From NCBI GenBank assembly GCA_050251775.1, contig JBFWMD010000019.1, forward strand, positions 1 through 52,875: a stretch of 52,875 nt of DNA. The letters are read 5' to 3'. The stretch's first letter is position 1; each line of letters opens with the position of its first letter. The DNA comes from Paucidesulfovibrio sp050251775 (GTDB lineage Bacteria; Desulfobacterota; Desulfovibrionia; Desulfovibrionales; Desulfovibrionaceae). Under the pieces are notes generated by a model. That model saw nothing but the letters and a program-made list of their open reading frames with translations. It was not told the DNA's origin and did no database searches. The position numbers and the translations under genes are program-made. Below, piece after piece: positions 24,627 to 33,396 of this stretch.

Positions 24627-26216
24627 ATGTTGCATTCAACAAATCCAACAGCATTGGCGAGCTATTGCCAGGCAATGGTGCGACAAGAAGAATGGCTTGT
24701 GGAGCGCACTCTGGGATTCGCCAAAAAATATGGATACGCGAAGTACACGTCGACGTTGACCGCCGCTTGGCGCGTATCCATCGCCGGGCTGTCCAGAACC
24801 ATCGTCGAGGTACACCAGCGATGCGGAAACGCGTTCCCCGGCATGTCCCCTGACGACGACTATGCGAGCGACCCCATGACACGGTTCGGGGTTGTTGAAG
24901 CAAGGCTGCACCGTGAGCGGGGAATCAGCCTGTCCATGTTTCTGGGGTTGTACAAAGGGTATCGCTATGCGTTCCAGGAGGTCGCGCGCATGCTGGATCT
25001 GCCCGCTGCGGACCAGGCGTATTGCCATGCCTTTGTGGAACGCTGCTTCGACAGGATTGAAATCGCCATCTGCTCCCATTGGACCGCATTGGGAGAAGAC
25101 CGGGCCCTGGAGGAGCTGCAACGCGCCAACCGGCAGATGACCAATGAGAAAAACAAGTATCTCACCTTGTTTGAGAGCCTGGATTCCCCTGTGTTCCTCC
25201 TGGACGAGCACGGGGTTTTGGACAATGCCAATGTGGCGGCGGCGCGGCTGCTCGGACTGGAACACCGCGAAGGCGGGATGTACTATGTCCTGGACGGCGA
25301 CGAATCCCCGCCGCGACACCGGCTTTCGGCCTTGCTCCCCTGGCTTCGCGAGCCGCTCAACCGCCTGCGGCAAGACTCCTGTTCCGCGTTTCGTTGCGAG
25401 CTGGAAGGGCTCGGCGCCCAGAAGGGGCAGTATTTCGCGGCCACGTTTTCGAAAATGCGGGATGTCTCCGGAAAATTCCATGGCGGGATCGTCCTGCTTG
25501 ACGACGTGACCGAACAGAAGGTCATGGAGCGGCTGAAGGACGATGTGGAGCATATGGCGCGGCATGATCTCAAAGTGCCCCTGAGCAACGTCATTTCAGT
25601 CTTCAATTATCTTCTTGACGAGGGCGGACTGACCCCGGAGCAGCGCGAGATGCTCACCCTCGGGCGCGAAAGCGGCTACACCATGCTCGGAATGATCAAC
25701 AACTCCTTGGATATCCTCAAAATGGAAATGGGGATTTATCGGTTTGAACCACGTGCCGTGGACCTGGAAAAGGTTCTGGCCCGTGTGGTGGAAAACGCCG
25801 ACAGCGCGGCCCGGCGTCAGGGCGTGTCCGTTTCCACCGAGGTTCGCAGTGCCGGATGCCGCGAGGGATCGGGAGGGCTGCGGGTTCTGGCCGAGGAAAT
25901 GCTGCTCCATTCCGTCCTGGGCAACCTGCTGGCCAACGCCCTGGAGGCCTCTCCGCGGGGGGGCGGCGTGCGCATAATCGTGCTGCCGGGGGAAAACTGC
26001 CGAATCATCATCCGCAACCAGGGAGGCGTTCCCGAGCAGGTTCGCGAGCATTTTTTCCAGAAATTCGCCACCTGGGGCAAAAAAAATGGAACCGGTCTCG
26101 GCACATACAGCGCACGGCTGATCATCGAAACCATGGGCGGTTCCATTGCCATGGAGAGCGATGGGGACAGCACGGAGCTTGCTCTGGAACTTCCCACGGC
26201 GGAGGCGGAGGCATAA
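24627..26216 (+). CDS. soluble PAS sensor histidine kinase with novel N-terminal domain
   Basis: A 529-residue kinase with no membrane segment. The N-terminal about 160 residues form an all-helical domain I cannot name (W-rich; SLSMFLGLYKGYRYAFQEVA is its clearest segment). A short coiled coil leads to a PAS domain (about 175-300: YLTLFESLDSPVFLLDEHGV). The dimerisation helix carries His313 in HDLKVPL, an H-box variant of HxxRxPL. The ATPase domain has NLLANALEA and GTGLGTYSARLI, with a reduced G1 region (RNQGGVPEQV). It is co-transcribed with the upstream hybrid kinase (21-base gap); no response regulator gene adjoins. Output unknown. Confidence 0.88.
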   Translation: MLHSTNPTALASYCQAMVRQEEWLVERTLGFAKKYGYAKYTSTLTAAWRVSIAGLSRTIVEVHQRCGNAFPGMSPDDDYASDPMTRFGVVEARLHRERGISLSMFLGLYKGYRYAFQEVARMLDLPAADQAYCHAFVERCFDRIEIAICSHWTALGEDRALEELQRANRQMTNEKNKYLTLFESLDSPVFLLDEHGVLDNANVAAARLLGLEHREGGMYYVLDGDESPPRHRLSALLPWLREPLNRLRQDSCSAFRCELEGLGAQKGQYFAATFSKMRDVSGKFHGGIVLLDDVTEQKVMERLKDDVEHMARHDLKVPLSNVISVFNYLLDEGGLTPEQREMLTLGRESGYTMLGMINNSLDILKMEMGIYRFEPRAVDLEKVLARVVENADSAARRQGVSVSTEVRSAGCREGSGGLRVLAEEMLLHSVLGNLLANALEASPRGGGVRIIVLPGENCRIIIRNQGGVPEQVREHFFQKFATWGKKNGTGLGTYSARLIIETMGGSIAMESDGDSTELALELPTAEAEA

Positions 26217-26618
26217 GGTCGCATTCTTCCGGCAAGCCGGCTTGCGGAGGGGGGCGGGGAAAAGCGTCAGCGAGGTCGCCATGCGGCCAATATCTATGGA
26301 TGTGGATGAGATCGATTCGAAAGCATCTCTTGAACACGATCAGATCGTGGTCGTCCTGCCGCACATCGATCAGGAACTGGCAACGCGGCGTGAACCCGTG
26401 CTCACAAGGCGGGCGCACACAGGCTTCGGCGATCTGATCGAACTCTTTGAACCCGCCTGATGCGGCAGGTTTCTGAGCCAGAGAACCAGGGATGCGGCCC
26501 TGCCTCTTTGTCGCGTCCTGTTTTACGGAACGGGCCGGGGAATTGAAAAGAGCTCCCGAACGGGGGAGGAAGGGTCTCCGAGGTTGAAAACAGCAATCGC
26601 AGCGGGGAGAAAGCATCG
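26217..26618. other. 402-base gap without a confident gene
   Basis: A 59-codon frame begins at the ATG at 26281 (MRPISMDVDEIDSKASLEHD, stop at 26460). It has some protein-like character, but I find no family and no good ribosome binding site. The rest looks non-coding, including a GC-rich inverted repeat just after the kinase stop. Confidence 0.4.
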
Positions 26619-27083
26619 ATGACACCGGCGATCGACAAGGCGAAGCAGGCGGGGATCACGTTTCAGGTCCACGAATATGAACACGATCCCGCCGCCGACT
26701 CCTATGGCCGGGAAGCGGCGGACAAGACGGGCGTGGCCCCGGACCGGGTCTTCAAGACCCTGGTGGCGGGCGAGGGCCGGGCGCTCTTTGTGGCCGTGGT
26801 TCCCGTGTCCCGGCAGCTCGACCTGAAACTGCTGGCCAAGGCCGTGGGCGTGAAGAAGACGGCCATGGCGGAGGTGGCGCTGGTGGAGCGCACGACCGGC
26901 TATGTGGTCGGCGGGGTCAGCCCCCTGGGGCAGAAAAAAAGCCTGCCCACGGTCATCGACGGCTCGGCCAGGGCTTTTGCGACCATTTTCGTCAGCGCGG
27001 GGCGCAGGGGCCTGGAGATCGAACTGGCCCCCGATGACCTGGCCGCCCTGACCAACGCGGCCTTTGCGGAGATTGCGCGCTAG
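26619..27083 (+). CDS. ybaK: Cys-tRNA(Pro)/aminoacyl-tRNA deacylase YbaK
   Basis: A 154-residue YbaK/EbsC trans-editing enzyme. The family core is complete: DPAADSYGREAADKTG, the VFKTLVA motif with the catalytic Lys (about 46), and GVSPLGQKKSLPTVID. YbaK hydrolyses Cys-tRNA(Pro) mischarged by prolyl-tRNA synthetase. GGGGAGA precedes the ATG. Monocistronic, followed by a strong terminator. Confidence 0.95.
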   Translation: MTPAIDKAKQAGITFQVHEYEHDPAADSYGREAADKTGVAPDRVFKTLVAGEGRALFVAVVPVSRQLDLKLLAKAVGVKKTAMAEVALVERTTGYVVGGVSPLGQKKSLPTVIDGSARAFATIFVSAGRRGLEIELAPDDLAALTNAAFAEIAR

Positions 27084-27114
27084 CGGCTTGCCGCGTTTGG
27101 CGTCCTTGCCGGGG

Positions 27115-27151
27115 CGAAAAGGGGTTTCGGTTCTGCCGGAGCCCCTTTTCG
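27115..27151. terminator. bidirectional terminator between ybaK and the DUF554 gene
   Basis: CGAAAAGGGG ... CCCCTTTTCG with an inner imperfect stem, between convergent genes. Confidence 0.85.
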
Positions 27152-27865
27152 TTATCCGGCGAACAGGCTCCAGAGCCAGGAAAAGGGCATGACCAGGAGC
27201 AGAGCCGGGATCATGTTCGCCACGGGGAACGGCTTGATGCCGCAGATGCGGAAACCGGTGGCGAGCATGATCAGGCCGCCGCAGGCGGAAAAGTCGGCCA
27301 TCATCGCGGGCGTGGTCAGGGGCAGGATCAGGCTGGCGGCGAAGTAGAGCAGCGCCTGGACCGCGAATTGCGGCAGCACCAGAAGCCCCACAGTGTATCC
27401 CATGGAGGAGGCGAAGATCGGGGCCGTGAAAAAGTCCAGAATCGCCTTGATGATCAGCAGGGTGGGGTCGCCGGTCATGCCTTCGTTCATGGAACCGTAC
27501 ACGCCCATGCCGCTGACGCAGAAGAGCACCAGCAGCGCCACGAATTTATCCAGGAATTCCTCCTGGGGCATGTCGCCCGAAGGCGGGGTGATCTTCTCGA
27601 TCCATTTGCGCGCCTTGTTGGCTGAGCGCTGAATGGCGCTCTCCAGGTGGACGAGTTCGCCGAAGAGCGTGCCCAGGATCAGGGCCAGCACCACCGGGGC
27701 GAAGAATTGGGCCTTGACGATCATGGCCACGCCAATGCCCATGGAGGTGCAGCCAAAGACCAGGGGCATGCGGTTGCGCAGGTTCTTGTCGAGTTTCGGG
27801 CCGATGAGCCCGCCGGCCACACTGCCCAGAAGCAGGGCCGCGCCGTTTACAAGGGGACCGATCAT
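27152..27865 (-). CDS. DUF554 family membrane protein (YdfK-like)
   Basis: A 237-residue membrane protein of the DUF554/YdfK family. The diagnostic start is IGPLVNGAALLLGSVAGGLIG with the conserved glycines; further family blocks are GTLFGELVHLE and DKFVALLVLFCVSGMGVYGS. About seven transmembrane helices. No function is established for the family. The open frame extends far upstream, but the family begins at the ATG at 27865 (MIGPLVNGA). Possibly co-directional with the DUF190 gene 143 bases upstream. Confidence 0.88.
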   Translation of the reverse strand: MIGPLVNGAALLLGSVAGGLIGPKLDKNLRNRMPLVFGCTSMGIGVAMIVKAQFFAPVVLALILGTLFGELVHLESAIQRSANKARKWIEKITPPSGDMPQEEFLDKFVALLVLFCVSGMGVYGSMNEGMTGDPTLLIIKAILDFFTAPIFASSMGYTVGLLVLPQFAVQALLYFAASLILPLTTPAMMADFSACGGLIMLATGFRICGIKPFPVANMIPALLLVMPFSWLWSLFAG

Positions 27866-28008
27866 AATAGAATCCTTTTGACGCGGGGAAGACCAGCGCG
27901 CCGCGCTCCTGAAGAGGGGCGGATGTGACGGTAAACCGGGCGGCCGACGCGGAGATGGAGCGGGACGTGGGACGCGGGAATCAGACGATGAAAACGGAGT
28001 TGCCGGAC

Positions 28009-28326
28009 TCAGGTTTCGCAGGTGAAACCGAACTCGATCCGGGCCTTGGTGTAGAAGACGCGCACGCCTTCCGCCTGGAAGCGGACGAACAGGGCGTTCA
28101 GTTCGTCGAGGCTCACGGCCATGGCCACCTGCAACGGCTGGTCCTCCAGGTCGAAATATCCTGGAGAATGGTAGCGGCCGTCGTGACCGAAGCCTTCCTT
28201 GCCGGTGAACATGGTGGCGCCGCCCACACCGAGCTGTTTGGCCTGGTCCACGATCCAGTCGGCCAGGGGAACGTCGTTGTGCGTTCGGTTCTGCTGCGTG
28301 AAAAAGGTGACCAGATATCCTTCCAT
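28009..28326 (-). CDS. DUF190 family protein
   Basis: A 105-residue DUF190 protein. This PII-like ferredoxin-fold family has the conserved core YLVTFFTQQNRTHNDVPLAD (about 4-23) and GVGGATMFTGKEGFG (about 33-47), both visible here. Members often neighbour crcB or other transporter genes and may be small regulatory proteins; function is not settled. AGGAGA sits six bases before the ATG at 28326, which rejects the longer in-frame start at 28428. Confidence 0.88.
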   Translation of the reverse strand: MEGYLVTFFTQQNRTHNDVPLADWIVDQAKQLGVGGATMFTGKEGFGHDGRYHSPGYFDLEDQPLQVAMAVSLDELNALFVRFQAEGVRVFYTKARIEFGFTCET

Positions 28327-28641
28327 ACTCTTTCTCCTGTCGTGGCCCCATGCGGATGCGACTTCTTGCAATCGTACTGCGATTTTGTGGAACGCGTTCG
28401 CAACGGCTTTCCGGGGTCCCGTCTTCATGGGGGGCGTTGCAATGCGGATGCGTGGCTTGTTCAGGGCGGGTCGGGGAACGATCCCGGTGCGGAGCAGGGT
28501 AACGATGCCTGTTCAAGGGAGCAACTCTTTTGTTCGGGGCGTGAAAACGCCCCGACCAGGATAGCCCGGCCGGGGCGCGTGACGCGTGCGCAAGGAGGGA
28601 GGACCGGGATTGTGGGCAGACACGCCCGGCCCGAACACGCA
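28327..28641. other. 315-base intergenic region
   Basis: Between the DUF190 gene and the Usp operon. It holds the operon-end hairpin at 28534-28555. I see no other gene and no clear promoter. Confidence 0.5.
28534..28555 (-). terminator. terminator-like hairpin at the end of the Usp operon
   Basis: TCGGGGCGT-GAAA-ACGCCCCGA, a perfect 9-base stem, about 90 bases after the last stop codon of the operon. There is no T-tract on the minus strand. Confidence 0.5.
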
Positions 28642-29517
28642 TCAGCGAAGTATGAGCACCGAGGAAAGGGCGTTGTTCACCAGTTCGTCCACGTGGTCAC
28701 GGGTGAAGAGCCGCTGCAGGGGGGATTTGGGGCCGAGCCAGAGGGCCATGAGATCGGTGCGCGAGCCCAGGGAGAGGAAGGCGGGCAGCGCGCCCGCGTC
28801 CACCACCCTGACCAGGGCGCGCACCCCGCGCTCAAGGTAGTAGTCGAGCACCTCGCCCATCTTGCGCTCCACGTCCTCGCGCAGTTCCCCGCGCTTGAGC
28901 ACGCCGGCGATTTCCAGGTCCACACCGTGGAACGTCACGAGCTGGTTGATCATCTCCAGGGACTGCTGGCTGATGTTGGCGTGGTCAAGGCAGCAGGTCA
29001 TCTTGGCGGGCCGCCGGGACTCCTTGACCACCAGGGCCGAGCATTCCGCGCCCTCGGCCACCCTGCCGGGAACCTCGCAGCCTCCCCAGCCCGAGCCGCC
29101 CTGGCCGCAGCCGAGCACCACGAGGTCGCTTTGTCCCTCTCCGGTCTCGTCCAGGATCGCCTTGGCCGCGTTGCCGGAGCGTAGCCGCAGCCGGAAATCC
29201 TTTCGTCCTCCAGGGGCGTGTTCCTCAAGCAGGTTTTTGCCCGCCGCGCGGAAATCCGGGGACGCGGGCGGAGCCGCATAGAGCTCCGCGCCCTGGTCCA
29301 TGGACGCGAGAAAGGCTTCCCGGTAGTGGCGCAGGGTCCGCAGCATGGGATGCCGTTCCTCCAGGGGCAGGGTCTCGTCTCCGGCGGGTAGCGAGTTCGC
29401 CTCGGTCTCCACGGCCAGCAGGGTCACATCGGGCCAGGTGTTTTGCGCGAGCCGGGCCGCTTCGCCCAGGGCGTACATGCTGTACAGGTTTTCATCCACA
29501 GCCACGAGAATCTTCAT
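28642..29517 (-). CDS. tandem universal stress protein
   Basis: A 291-residue protein with two UspA-like folds. The first half begins MKILVAVDENLYSMYALGEA and ends in a G-rich ATP-binding loop (GCGQGGSGWGG ... ECSALVV), matching the G-x2-G-x9-G(S/T) pattern of ATP-binding Usps. The second half (about 170-291) keeps the fold but lacks that loop. Usps are cytoplasmic stress or energy-status proteins. Last gene of the seven-gene sigma-54 operon, 22 bases after the previous one; GGGAGG precedes the ATG. It is the only Usp in the operon with an apparently intact nucleotide loop. Confidence 0.88.
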   Translation of the reverse strand: MKILVAVDENLYSMYALGEAARLAQNTWPDVTLLAVETEANSLPAGDETLPLEERHPMLRTLRHYREAFLASMDQGAELYAAPPASPDFRAAGKNLLEEHAPGGRKDFRLRLRSGNAAKAILDETGEGQSDLVVLGCGQGGSGWGGCEVPGRVAEGAECSALVVKESRRPAKMTCCLDHANISQQSLEMINQLVTFHGVDLEIAGVLKRGELREDVERKMGEVLDYYLERGVRALVRVVDAGALPAFLSLGSRTDLMALWLGPKSPLQRLFTRDHVDELVNNALSSVLILR

Positions 29518-29539
29518 TTCCGCCTCCCGTAGAAAAAGA

Positions 29540-30334
29540 TTACCAGCAGAGCAGCAGGGGACAGGGAACCCTGCCGAGCATCTCGGTCAGGGGGGATTTC
29601 CGTCCGGACTTGCGGTCCAGGGACGAGACCAGCAGCCCGTACTCCCGCAGTTCCTCGGCCACGGCTTCGGGAGCGCCATGGAGCACCCCGGACCGGGCCG
29701 GAACCCGGCCCTGCTCCCGCAGCAGCCCGGACGCGGCGCGCAGGCGGTCCTCGGCCGGGGTCTCGCTCGATTGCGGCGCGTCCATTTCATAGGCGAGCAG
29801 GTCGAAATCCACGTCCGGCTCGTCCAACAGATGGAGAAACCGCCCGACCAGATCCGTGGGATCCGTGTCCGCGTCGAGCAGGAGCAGGACGCGCGGCGAA
29901 AGAATCAGGTTTTTGACCATCAGCACCGGACAGGGCATCTGCTTGTAAAGCCGGGAGCGCAGCAGCTTGCGGAATTCGCCGGGATTGAAGTTGGAGATCA
30001 CGCCTTCGATGAACAGGTCGTAGTCGCCCCGGCGCAGTTCCTCGAGAATGGCCTCGCTCCGGTCGCCCACGGAGATGACGGCCTGGGGCATGACCACGCA
30101 GTCCAGGGTCTCGCTGTTCAGAATGCGCTGGACCTCGGCGCGGCCCGCCTCCTGAAGGCCGGACTCCCAGGTCCTGCGGATCCAGCCGGACTGGGAGGAA
30201 TGGGCCTTGGCGTCCGGCTCCTCCACGTGGATGGGCTGGAGGCTCATGTGGAACAGCTTGGCCTGCGCGCAGGCGTAGCGCAGGGCGATGTTCGAGGCCA
30301 AATTGAGTTCTATGGGAATGAGCGCGTTGAGCAT
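29540..30334 (-). CDS. UspA-like protein, nucleotide loop absent
   Basis: A 264-residue protein built like two Usp domains (MLNALIPIELNLASNIALRYA opens the first; a second begins near VLLLLDADTDPTD). Neither repeat has the glycine-rich ATP loop: the equivalent position of the first is EGVISNFNPGEF. This would make it a non-ATP-binding Usp, possibly a partner of the ATP-binding paralogue downstream. Sixth gene of the sigma-54 operon, 39 bases after the receiver gene. Confidence 0.75.
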   Translation of the reverse strand: MLNALIPIELNLASNIALRYACAQAKLFHMSLQPIHVEEPDAKAHSSQSGWIRRTWESGLQEAGRAEVQRILNSETLDCVVMPQAVISVGDRSEAILEELRRGDYDLFIEGVISNFNPGEFRKLLRSRLYKQMPCPVLMVKNLILSPRVLLLLDADTDPTDLVGRFLHLLDEPDVDFDLLAYEMDAPQSSETPAEDRLRAASGLLREQGRVPARSGVLHGAPEAVAEELREYGLLVSSLDRKSGRKSPLTEMLGRVPCPLLLCW

Positions 30335-30373
30335 CTTGCCGCACCTCGCTTTATTGGCTTGGAGTGGATGGGA

Positions 30374-30769
30374 TCAGTTCCCCGCGGACTGCCGGACCCG
30401 GGCCTCGGCTTTCTGGATGACTTCCTGGATTTCCCCGAGCTTGAAGGGCTTGGCCAGGAAGTCGAAGACCCCTTTGCGCAGGGATTCCTTGGCTGTCTCC
30501 ATGGTGGCGAATCCGGTGATGACGATGATCTCGGTGCGCGGGGAGCGCTCCTTGACCTCGGTCAGGAACTGCATTCCGTCCACGCCTTCCATCTTCAGGT
30601 CGGTGATCACGATGTCGAAATCGCGCTGGCGCACGCGCTCCAGGGCGTCCGCGCTTCGGAAGTAGCTTTCCACCTCGTAGCCCTTTTTCTCCAGCGCGGG
30701 CTGGAGGCGCTTGCTGACGATGGGCTCGTCGTCGAGGATAAGTATGCTGGTCTTGTTTGGGACGGTCAT
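30374..30769 (-). CDS. single-domain response regulator
   Basis: A 131-residue stand-alone receiver with no output domain. All active residues are present: the acidic pair in ILDDEP, the phosphoacceptor in ITDLKMEGVDG, the Thr in ITGFAT and the Lys in LAKPF. It probably acts as a phospho-shuttle or binds a partner protein. Fifth in the operon, lying between the PEP-synthase-like gene and the Usp genes; GGAGG precedes the ATG. A phosphate donor could be the operon's own kinase (37521-38927), which is inference. Confidence 0.93.
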   Translation of the reverse strand: MTVPNKTSILILDDEPIVSKRLQPALEKKGYEVESYFRSADALERVRQRDFDIVITDLKMEGVDGMQFLTEVKERSPRTEIIVITGFATMETAKESLRKGVFDFLAKPFKLGEIQEVIQKAEARVRQSAGN

Positions 30770-30793
30770 GACGCACCCCTCCGTTGAATGGGT

Positions 30794-33385
30794 TCAGGCG
30801 TCGGACTTGAGGATCTTTTCGAACAGCTCCACATGGGCCTGGATCTGTTCGTCGTCGATCATGGAAACGTCCAACTGCCGGGTATAGGCCACCAAGAGGC
30901 CCAGGACGCGGACCCGCCGGAGAAGCAACGGCGCGTCGAGCTTTTTCATCCGGGCCACCACCAGGTCTTCCTGGAGGGTGGTGGAAAAATCGTGTCGGCT
31001 CAGAACTTCGGCCAGGAAGCGGGCCCGGCGGGAGCGCCGTGTCGCGCCTGTGACGCCACCCGCAAAGCGGAAATAGAGGTAGTTGTCTTCCTTGAAACGG
31101 CTCGCGTAGCAGTCGATCATGCTGAAATGGTAGCCCAGGCGCAGGCTGAGATGCGCGTAGCAGTCCGAGACCACGGCCAGATTCTGGCCCATCTGCTGGG
31201 GGCTGACCAGTTCCGCGGGCATGGTCCGGGTCAGGCTGGACATGAAGCTGCCGAAATCCACGGACACGGGGTTGGACTGCCAGACGCCCGGCGCGGTCAC
31301 GCCCCCGATAAAGGCGTGCATGGGCGTGGAGACCACGTCCGCCGGGGTGATTTCCCGCCGCCGCCAGCGCCTGCCGCGCGCCTCGTCGTTCTCGGGCTCC
31401 CCGAGCCCGCCGCCGATATCCATGAGCACCAGGTCGAGCGGCACGGGCAGCACGAGCTTGCCGTTGGCGTTGGAGGCGTTCACGTCGCGGACATGGTTGA
31501 TGTTGATCAGTTCCTCCACGGCCTTCTCGTGGATGAAGCGGGTGATGTCGTGCAGGGTCCTGCAGCGCTCGGGCGAGAAATTCGCGGCGGATGGGTCAAT
31601 GAGGTTCAGAGGTTCCACCAGCCGGAGCACCCGCCGCAGCACGCGGTATTCATAGGCGTCCTCGATGCGGTCGCTGGTCAGCTCCAGCATGCAGAGTTCC
31701 TCGACCATGCCTTCGTACACGGTCTTCTGCTCCGCATCCAGGGTGATGCGCTGGCCGCCATGCAATACGCGCGTGGCCGTGCCCGCGTTGAGCAGGGCTG
31801 GCACGCGGTACTCCCGCGCAATGGTGGCCATGTGGCCCACGGCGGAGCCCACGTCCGTGATCACCCCGGCGGCCCGGCGCAGCACCTCGGCAAAGGAGGG
31901 CGAGGAATGCGGGGCCACGAGGATGGCTCCGGCTGGGAAGTCCTCCAGCTTCGTGCCCTTGCGCATCAGGAAGACCGGACCCGTGGCGATGCCCTGCTGG
32001 GCCACGTCGCCGCGCCCCGAGAGCAGCACGGGATAGTCCTTGAGCGTTTCGGACAGGTCCCGGCAGACCTGTTCTCCGGAGCTGTGGACGCGCAGGGGCC
32101 GGGCCTGGAGCAAGTAGAGGTCCCCGTACTCGTCAAAGGCGTATTCGATGTCCTGGGGTTTCTTGAAATGGCGTTCCAGGCGCAGCGCGGTTTCGGCCAG
32201 CAGGGTGATCTCCCCGGTGGAGAGGCTGGCGCGGGTCTGCAATTCCTCGGGCACGGGCTCGGAATGCACGCCCCCGCCCGGAGCCACGCGTTCGGCGTTC
32301 TCCTTGCGCACGACCGAGATGGAGACCTGGCGGTGGGGTCGCTCGCGCGAGACCACGAAGCGGTCCGCGGCCGCGTCGCCGGAAACCAGCGGCGCGCCCA
32401 GACCCCAGGTTCCGGCCACGACCACGTTGCGGTCCTCCGGAGCCTCGGGCGGCAGGCTGTAAATCACGCCGCTGGACCGGGCCGGAATCATGGCCTGGAA
32501 GGACACGGCCATGAAGACCTCGTGCGCGGCAAAACCCATGTCGCGGCGGTACTCCATGACCCGGGCCGAGTAGCCCCCGGCCAGGACCTTGCGGTAGGCG
32601 TCGTGGAGTTTATCCGGGGGCACGCCCAGCACGCTGCGGTACTGCCCCGCAAAGGAATGTTCGCCGTCCTCGCCCCAGGCGCTGCTGCGCACGGCGTAGC
32701 AGGTGTCGGGATCGTCCGGGTCCAGGCGCAGCAGTTCCACCCCACGGGCCAGGGCCCGGCGCAGGCGCGGAGGCAGTTCCCCGGCCAGGATCAGCTCCTG
32801 GATGCGTTCCGACGCGGAGTGGGCGTCCATCTTGCCGTCCTGCCAGTCCGAGGTCAGGGCCGCGATGGGCTCCCTGAGGTGGTTGTGGTCCAGGAAGGCC
32901 TGGTAGGCCGTGACCGTGGCCACCATGCCCTGGGGCGTGCGCAGGCCGAGCGCGTTGCCGAGCTCGGCCAGATGCGCGGTCTTGGCTCCCACGGCCTCGC
33001 GGAACTCGGGCCTGATCTGCGAATAGCGCAGCACCAGGGGAGCCTCGGGAATCACGGTCCGTCCAGCGATCTCGGCCTCGATGTTGCCGCAGATGGACCG
33101 GAAAGACATGTTCAGGCCGAGATACTTGCCCGGCACCAGACCGTCCATGGCATAGATCAGCTTGCCGACCAGGTCCTCCAGCTCGCTGCTGGCGCTGCGG
33201 ATGTATTGGCGGTCGAAGATGTAGCTGCCGCCGAGCTTGCTGTTCATGGAGGCCACAGCCGTGAGCACGGCGTTGTTCAGCTTCAGGATTTCGCGGAAAC
33301 GCCGGAACAGGTCGGCGAAGGACGGTTTTTCCGTCCTCCACCGCCTGCGCAGCAGCGAATGTATGAACGAGCTGAACGACATCAT
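30794..33385 (-). CDS. PEP synthase-like protein without PEP-binding barrel
   Basis: An 863-residue protein. It opens with a helical region (about 1-125) that I do not recognise. The PPDK_N/PEP-synthase ATP-grasp domain is at about 130-455 (GAKTAHLAELGNALGL, YAVRSSAWGEDG, AFDEYGDLYLLQARPL). The swivelling phosphohistidine domain is at about 465-590; its active site reads TDVGSAVGHMATIARE, with the catalytic His retained but the usual GG-xx-SH context altered. The C-terminal about 270 residues are not the usual TIM-barrel PEP/pyruvate domain and I cannot name them. This suggests ATP-driven phosphorylation of an unknown acceptor rather than PEP synthesis. Centre of the sigma-54 operon. Confidence 0.8.
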   Translation of the reverse strand: MMSFSSFIHSLLRRRWRTEKPSFADLFRRFREILKLNNAVLTAVASMNSKLGGSYIFDRQYIRSASSELEDLVGKLIYAMDGLVPGKYLGLNMSFRSICGNIEAEIAGRTVIPEAPLVLRYSQIRPEFREAVGAKTAHLAELGNALGLRTPQGMVATVTAYQAFLDHNHLREPIAALTSDWQDGKMDAHSASERIQELILAGELPPRLRRALARGVELLRLDPDDPDTCYAVRSSAWGEDGEHSFAGQYRSVLGVPPDKLHDAYRKVLAGGYSARVMEYRRDMGFAAHEVFMAVSFQAMIPARSSGVIYSLPPEAPEDRNVVVAGTWGLGAPLVSGDAAADRFVVSRERPHRQVSISVVRKENAERVAPGGGVHSEPVPEELQTRASLSTGEITLLAETALRLERHFKKPQDIEYAFDEYGDLYLLQARPLRVHSSGEQVCRDLSETLKDYPVLLSGRGDVAQQGIATGPVFLMRKGTKLEDFPAGAILVAPHSSPSFAEVLRRAAGVITDVGSAVGHMATIAREYRVPALLNAGTATRVLHGGQRITLDAEQKTVYEGMVEELCMLELTSDRIEDAYEYRVLRRVLRLVEPLNLIDPSAANFSPERCRTLHDITRFIHEKAVEELININHVRDVNASNANGKLVLPVPLDLVLMDIGGGLGEPENDEARGRRWRRREITPADVVSTPMHAFIGGVTAPGVWQSNPVSVDFGSFMSSLTRTMPAELVSPQQMGQNLAVVSDCYAHLSLRLGYHFSMIDCYASRFKEDNYLYFRFAGGVTGATRRSRRARFLAEVLSRHDFSTTLQEDLVVARMKKLDAPLLLRRVRVLGLLVAYTRQLDVSMIDDEQIQAHVELFEKILKSDA

Positions 33386-33396
33386 CCGTCTCCGGG

